Source: Parasphingopyxis sp. CP4 (GTDB taxonomy: Bacteria; Pseudomonadota; Alphaproteobacteria; Sphingomonadales; Sphingomonadaceae). From it: a stretch of DNA of 64,000 nt. Of this stretch, positions 56,070 to 64,000 are shown piece after piece. The notes beneath the pieces were generated by a model, which worked only from the letters and a program-made list of their open reading frames with translations, made no database searches and had not been told where the DNA came from. Location: the NCBI RefSeq assembly GCF_013378055.1, contig NZ_CP051130.1, positions 1,550,001-1,614,000 on the forward strand, read 5' to 3'. Positions within the stretch are counted from its first letter, which is position 1; every line of letters starts with the position of its first letter. The position numbers and the translations under genes were made by a program.

Positions 56070-56864
56070 TCAAAAGGCCCAGAGCAGCCCGATGCCGAGC
56101 AATACACGATAGACGACGAAGACCATCATCGATGCCTTGCGCAGGAAGCGCATCAGGAAGGCCATGGTGAGCAGTGCAGCGACAAAGGTCATCCCGCCGG
56201 TGATCAAAGCCTCGCCCAGCCGATCACCACCAGCCTCGATAATCTCCGGTACGATCAACACGCCAGCACCGGCGACAGCGGGGATTGATAGCAAGAAAGA
56301 GAAGCGCGCGGCCTCGACCCGATGATAGCCCAGGAAGCGCGCCGCGGTCATCGTTATGCCGGATCGGCTGGTCCCGGGGATCAGGGCCAAGGCCTGGGCA
56401 AGGCCAACGATGATCGCATCACGCAGGCTCATATCTTCGTAATTCTTCTCCTGCTTCCCCCAATAATCAGCAGCACCCAGCAACAGACCGTAAATGATAA
56501 GATTAGCGGCCACGAGATCGGTCGATCGAAAGCTCTCCAGATATCCGTTGGAACTCAGGAACCATCCAAAGGCGACCGCAGGAATGGTGCCGATGACGAT
56601 CCACCAGAACAAGCGCCGTTCCACAGGCGCCTCGCCCACCCCGACAGATGCAAAGCCACCGCGCACCAGGCCCCATGCGTCGCGGAAGAAATAGACAATG
56701 ATAGCGAGCAGCGTTCCGACATGGACGGCAACGTCGATTTCCGGGCCCTGGTCCGGAAACTCGGTGAGGGCTGGAATGAGAATGAGATGTCCCGAGGAAG
56801 AGATCGGAAGAAACTCGGTAACGCCTTGGACAATGGCGATCAGCAGCATTTGAAGAAATGTCAT
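56070..56864 (-). CDS. uppP: Undecaprenyl-diphosphatase
   Basis: UppP (BacA) recycles the lipid carrier for cell-wall synthesis by removing a phosphate from undecaprenyl diphosphate. The 264-residue membrane protein has the signature IAIVQGVTEFLPISSSGHLIL, with the catalytic Glu and Ser, and the second motif IPGTSRSGITMTAARFLG. About eight helices are visible. It is convergent with the second TIR gene (six-base gap). Confidence 0.95.
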   Translation of the reverse strand: MTFLQMLLIAIVQGVTEFLPISSSGHLILIPALTEFPDQGPEIDVAVHVGTLLAIIVYFFRDAWGLVRGGFASVGVGEAPVERRLFWWIVIGTIPAVAFGWFLSSNGYLESFRSTDLVAANLIIYGLLLGAADYWGKQEKNYEDMSLRDAIIVGLAQALALIPGTSRSGITMTAARFLGYHRVEAARFSFLLSIPAVAGAGVLIVPEIIEAGGDRLGEALITGGMTFVAALLTMAFLMRFLRKASMMVFVVYRVLLGIGLLWAF

Positions 56865-56983
56865 GCATGGCCCCTATCACAGCCGATTCCGCTCTGTCTT
56901 GCGCTAATTATAGGGCCGTTACGGCCATTATATTTTGGCGCTGTCAACAGATATGCTCCAACTCAATGAAATAATCGGCCATT

Positions 56984-57002
56984 AGGACAGAACATATGTC
57001 CT
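56984..57002. promoter_or_regulatory. Inverted repeats upstream of gltD
   Basis: AGGACA-N7-TGTCCT lies about 70 bases before gltD. A second palindrome, GGCCGT-T-ACGGCC, is at 56914-56926 nearer uppP. Both are in the 205-base divergent promoter region; the binding proteins are unknown. Confidence 0.35.
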
Positions 57003-57069
57003 ATATGGTCGTTTTCCGCGTGACTTCGCCGTTTTTCGTGATATCATAGGCGCTTCAACGGAGAATCCG

Positions 57070-58536
57070 ATGGCAGACAATCCAATGCTCAAATTTGTGG
57101 GCGTTGAGCAGGCTTATCCTGCGAAACGCGCAGCTGGCGACCGACGCGAAGATTTCGACGAAATCGCGCGCGCTTATGCCATCGAAAAGGCCGAAGAACA
57201 GTCGGCCCGCTGCTCGCAATGCGGCGTTCCCTATTGTTCGGTCCATTGCCCGTTGCACAATCACATACCCGATTGGCTCAAGCTGACCGCCGAAGGGCGG
57301 CTGCGCGAAGCCTATGAACTGTCCAATTCAACATCGACCATGCCGGAGATTTGCGGGCGCATCTGTCCGCAGGATCGGCTGTGCGAAGGCAATTGCGTGA
57401 TCGAATTTTCCGGCCATGGCGCCGTGACTATCGGATCGATCGAAAAGTACATCACCGACACCGCGTGGAAGGAAGGCTGGGTCGAACCGATCGAACCGGT
57501 CCGCGATCGATCCAACCAGTCAGTCGGTGTGATCGGCGCAGGTCCGGCTGGCCTGACGACGGCCGAATATATGCGCGGCCATGGCTATGAGGTGCATGTC
57601 TATGACCGGCATGACCGTGCGGGCGGGCTGCTGACCTATGGCATCCCGGGTTTCAAGCTCGAAAAAGAGATTGTGATGCGGCGGGTGAAGCGGCTCGAAG
57701 ATAGCGGCATTCACTTCCACCAGGATTTTGAAGTCGGTCGCGATGCGACGCTGGCCGAACTGCGCGACAAGCATGACGCGCTCCTGATCGCGACCGGCGT
57801 TTACAAGGCACGTCAGCTCAAGGCACCGGGCGTCGGCACGGATGGTGTAATCGAAGCGCTTGATTTTCTGATCGCCTCAAACCGCAAGGGCTTTGGCGAG
57901 AAGGTGCCGGAATTCGACAGCGGCGCGCTCAACGCTGCCAACAAGAATATCGTCGTGATCGGCGGTGGCGACACCGCCATGGATTGCGTCCGCACCGCCG
58001 TCCGCCAGGGCGCGAAATCGGTAAAATGCCTGTATCGCCGCGATCGCGACAATATGCCGGGATCGCAAAATGAAGTCCGCAATGCCGAGGAAGAAGGCGT
58101 GGAATTTGTCTGGCTGTCGGCGCCCCAGGCGTTTGAAGGCACCAAGGGTGTCACCGGCGTCAAGGCAAGCAAGATGCGGCTGGGCGCACCCGATGCTTCG
58201 GGCCGCCGCGCACCGCAAATTGATCCGGGCACGGAGTTCCAGCTCGATGCCGATATCGCGATCAAGGCGCTGGGCTTTGATGCTGAAGACTTGCCGGGCA
58301 TGTTCGGCAGTCCGGATCTTTCGGTAACGCGCTGGGGCACGCTGCGCGTCGATCACAAGACCATGCAGACCAGCCTCGATGGCGTGTTTGCCGCCGGCGA
58401 TATCGTCCGCGGCGCGAGCCTTGTCGTCTGGGCGATCCGCGATGGCCGCGACGTCGCCGCGCATATGCACACATATCTCAAGGCGAAGGCGCCCAAAGCA
58501 GCGGTTCAAGCCGCCCCTGTGGAGGAATTGGCGTGA
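57070..58536 (+). CDS. gltD: Glutamate synthase small subunit
   Basis: GltD passes electrons from NADPH to the large subunit for making glutamate. The 488-residue protein has N-terminal cysteine clusters for 4Fe-4S centres (CSQCGVPYCSVHCPLHN, CGRICPQDRLCEGNC), an FAD motif VGVIGAGPAGLTTAEYM, an NADPH motif VVIGGGDTAMDCVRTA and the closing AAGDIVRGASLVVWAI. Its stop overlaps the next start as GTGA, coupling it to a DUF2059 gene that separates it from gltB. Confidence 0.96.
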   Translation: MADNPMLKFVGVEQAYPAKRAAGDRREDFDEIARAYAIEKAEEQSARCSQCGVPYCSVHCPLHNHIPDWLKLTAEGRLREAYELSNSTSTMPEICGRICPQDRLCEGNCVIEFSGHGAVTIGSIEKYITDTAWKEGWVEPIEPVRDRSNQSVGVIGAGPAGLTTAEYMRGHGYEVHVYDRHDRAGGLLTYGIPGFKLEKEIVMRRVKRLEDSGIHFHQDFEVGRDATLAELRDKHDALLIATGVYKARQLKAPGVGTDGVIEALDFLIASNRKGFGEKVPEFDSGALNAANKNIVVIGGGDTAMDCVRTAVRQGAKSVKCLYRRDRDNMPGSQNEVRNAEEEGVEFVWLSAPQAFEGTKGVTGVKASKMRLGAPDASGRRAPQIDPGTEFQLDADIAIKALGFDAEDLPGMFGSPDLSVTRWGTLRVDHKTMQTSLDGVFAAGDIVRGASLVVWAIRDGRDVAAHMHTYLKAKAPKAAVQAAPVEELA

Positions 58537-59242
58537 AGATAAATATCACCCTCGCGTTCGCGACCGCAGCGGTTATCGGCGCCAGTCCCGCCACTGCCCA
58601 GGCACAAACCATCGTTTCGCAAACTGCCGCGCCGCCAACCCAGCCGGCTTATGCCGAGCCGGAGCCCGAACGCATCGAAGCGGCGCGCGAATTGCTCGAG
58701 ATATTGATGCCGGCCAGCCAGCGTGAGGCGATGATCATATCGATGATTGAGCCGATGATGGCCAATCTGGAGGCCGGCGTGCTGCAATCACCGGAATTGC
58801 AATCGGCCTTTACTGATACGCCGGGCGCTGAGGCGCTGTTCCGCGAATTTTTAGTAAGCCAGCGCAGCAGCGAATTGGCGCTTGCGAGAAACAGCCTGCC
58901 GACCATGATGGAAGCGATGGCGCGCGCTTACGCCCGGCGCTTCACGCGGCGCGAGATGCGCGACATTGGTGATTTTTTCGAGTCCGGCCCCGGCCAGACC
59001 TATCTCGCGCAATCCACCACAATCATGGCGGACCCGGATATTGCCGCATGGCAACGCCAAGTCATGGCGCAGTCGATGCAGCATTTGCAGACGGAACTGC
59101 CAGCATTGATGACACGGCTCTCCGAACTTCAAAACGGTGCACCCACAGCCCCCGCCGCCAACCGATCCGTCACCAACAGCAATCTCGACGCGATGCGCGG
59201 TGGCGGCAACCAGACGACAGATGCTGAACCGGATACCGAAGA

Positions 59243-59246
<4 letters not shown>
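58533..59246 (+). CDS. DUF2059-like secreted protein between gltD and gltB
   Basis: This 237-residue protein has a signal peptide (LAFATAAVIGASPATAQAQ) and helix-rich DUF2059-type segments (LPTMMEAMARAYARRFTRRE, DIGDFFESGPGQTYL). The start is GTG after GGAGGAATT, overlapping the gltD stop; its own stop overlaps the gltB start as ATGA. It is thus translationally wired into the glutamate synthase operon although it is exported. Its role is unknown. Confidence 0.8.
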
Positions 59247-63751
<4,505 letters not shown>

Positions 63752-63835
63752 GCGCTACTGCCTATGTCAGGAGATATCGGCACAGCCTTGCTTTCCTCAA
63801 CCAAGAACATAAGATGAACATTGAGGAGATTCGCG

Positions 63836-64000
63836 ATGCAGATGCCCAATTATCTTGAACTGGCGACCGGCGATATGGAGACCACAAAAGCCTTTTATAC
63901 CAAGGCGTTTCAGGTTGATTTCACCGATTATGGCCCGGAATATGCCGGTGCCAACACCGACGCGTTCGAGCTTGGCCTTGCCTGTTTCGGCGAAACGCCC
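63836..64000 (+). CDS. Glyoxalase-fold (VOC) protein, 5' part
   Basis: The first 55 residues of a VOC protein are visible: MPNYLELATGDMETTKAFYT matches the N-terminal strand-helix with a metal-ligand-type position, followed by DYGPEYAGANTDAFELGL. GAGGAG precedes the ATG. The gene runs off the window. Confidence 0.75.
   Translation, partial: MQMPNYLELATGDMETTKAFYTKAFQVDFTDYGPEYAGANTDAFELGLACFGETP

Overview
The window is a G+C-rich chromosomal segment from an alphaproteobacterium, most likely a sphingomonad. The evidence is an NDUFA9-like complex I protein gene, a TonB-receptor/lipoprotein pair, lepB-rnc-era, gltD/gltB with a coupled DUF2059 gene, and family-level protein likeness. The genus cannot be fixed from this stretch.

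Layout. 1-3.3 kb: a ferric iron ABC importer (ATPase cut by the window edge, double permease, lipoprotein binding protein) behind a Fur-like palindrome. 3.4-8.8 kb: a compact seven-gene minus-strand cluster of an SPFH protein, two zinc-ribbon DUF4178 proteins, a 54-residue membrane peptide, DUF350, a membrane-anchored spermidine-synthase-like enzyme and SpeD. 9-14.3 kb: TonB receptor, partner lipoprotein and a GspC-like protein. 14.4-33.6 kb: housekeeping genes (acs, a Crp-type regulator, gor, pgi, a two-component system beside an EF-hand protein, lepB-rnc-era, a sirtuin, a sulfatase-fold membrane enzyme, dapB, nth). 33.6-42.7 kb: small secreted proteins, tRNA-Arg(CCG), class III alcohol dehydrogenase, glyoxalase-fold proteins, acyl-CoA dehydrogenase, a duplicated aspartyl protease, a PIG-L deacetylase and a TetR-controlled CPBP protease operon.

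42.845-52.808 kb: an integrative element of about 10 kb inserted at tRNA-Leu(CAG). It is bounded by an imperfect 19/20-bp repeat of the tRNA 3' end and is visibly A+T-richer in its cargo half. It carries a P4-type integrase, an AlpA-type DNA-binding protein, a truncated helix-turn-helix gene next to repeats resembling an insertion-sequence end, a degenerate zinc-ribbon protein, and a tight three-gene operon: C5 cytosine methyltransferase, a 984-residue protein with two GHKL ATPase modules, and a receiver-like protein. This operon is the best candidate for an undescribed system, probably anti-phage or restriction-like and organised like a two-component pathway.

53-64 kb: an NDUFA9-like protein, two tandem TIR-domain membrane proteins with different periplasmic domains (DUF3617-like and SPOR-like), uppP, then gltD, a DUF2059 gene and gltB coupled by 4-base overlaps, and the start of a glyoxalase-fold gene.

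The other notable systems are the polyamine/SPFH/DUF4178/DUF350 cluster and the TIR pair. All functions are read from sequence motifs; no database search was run.
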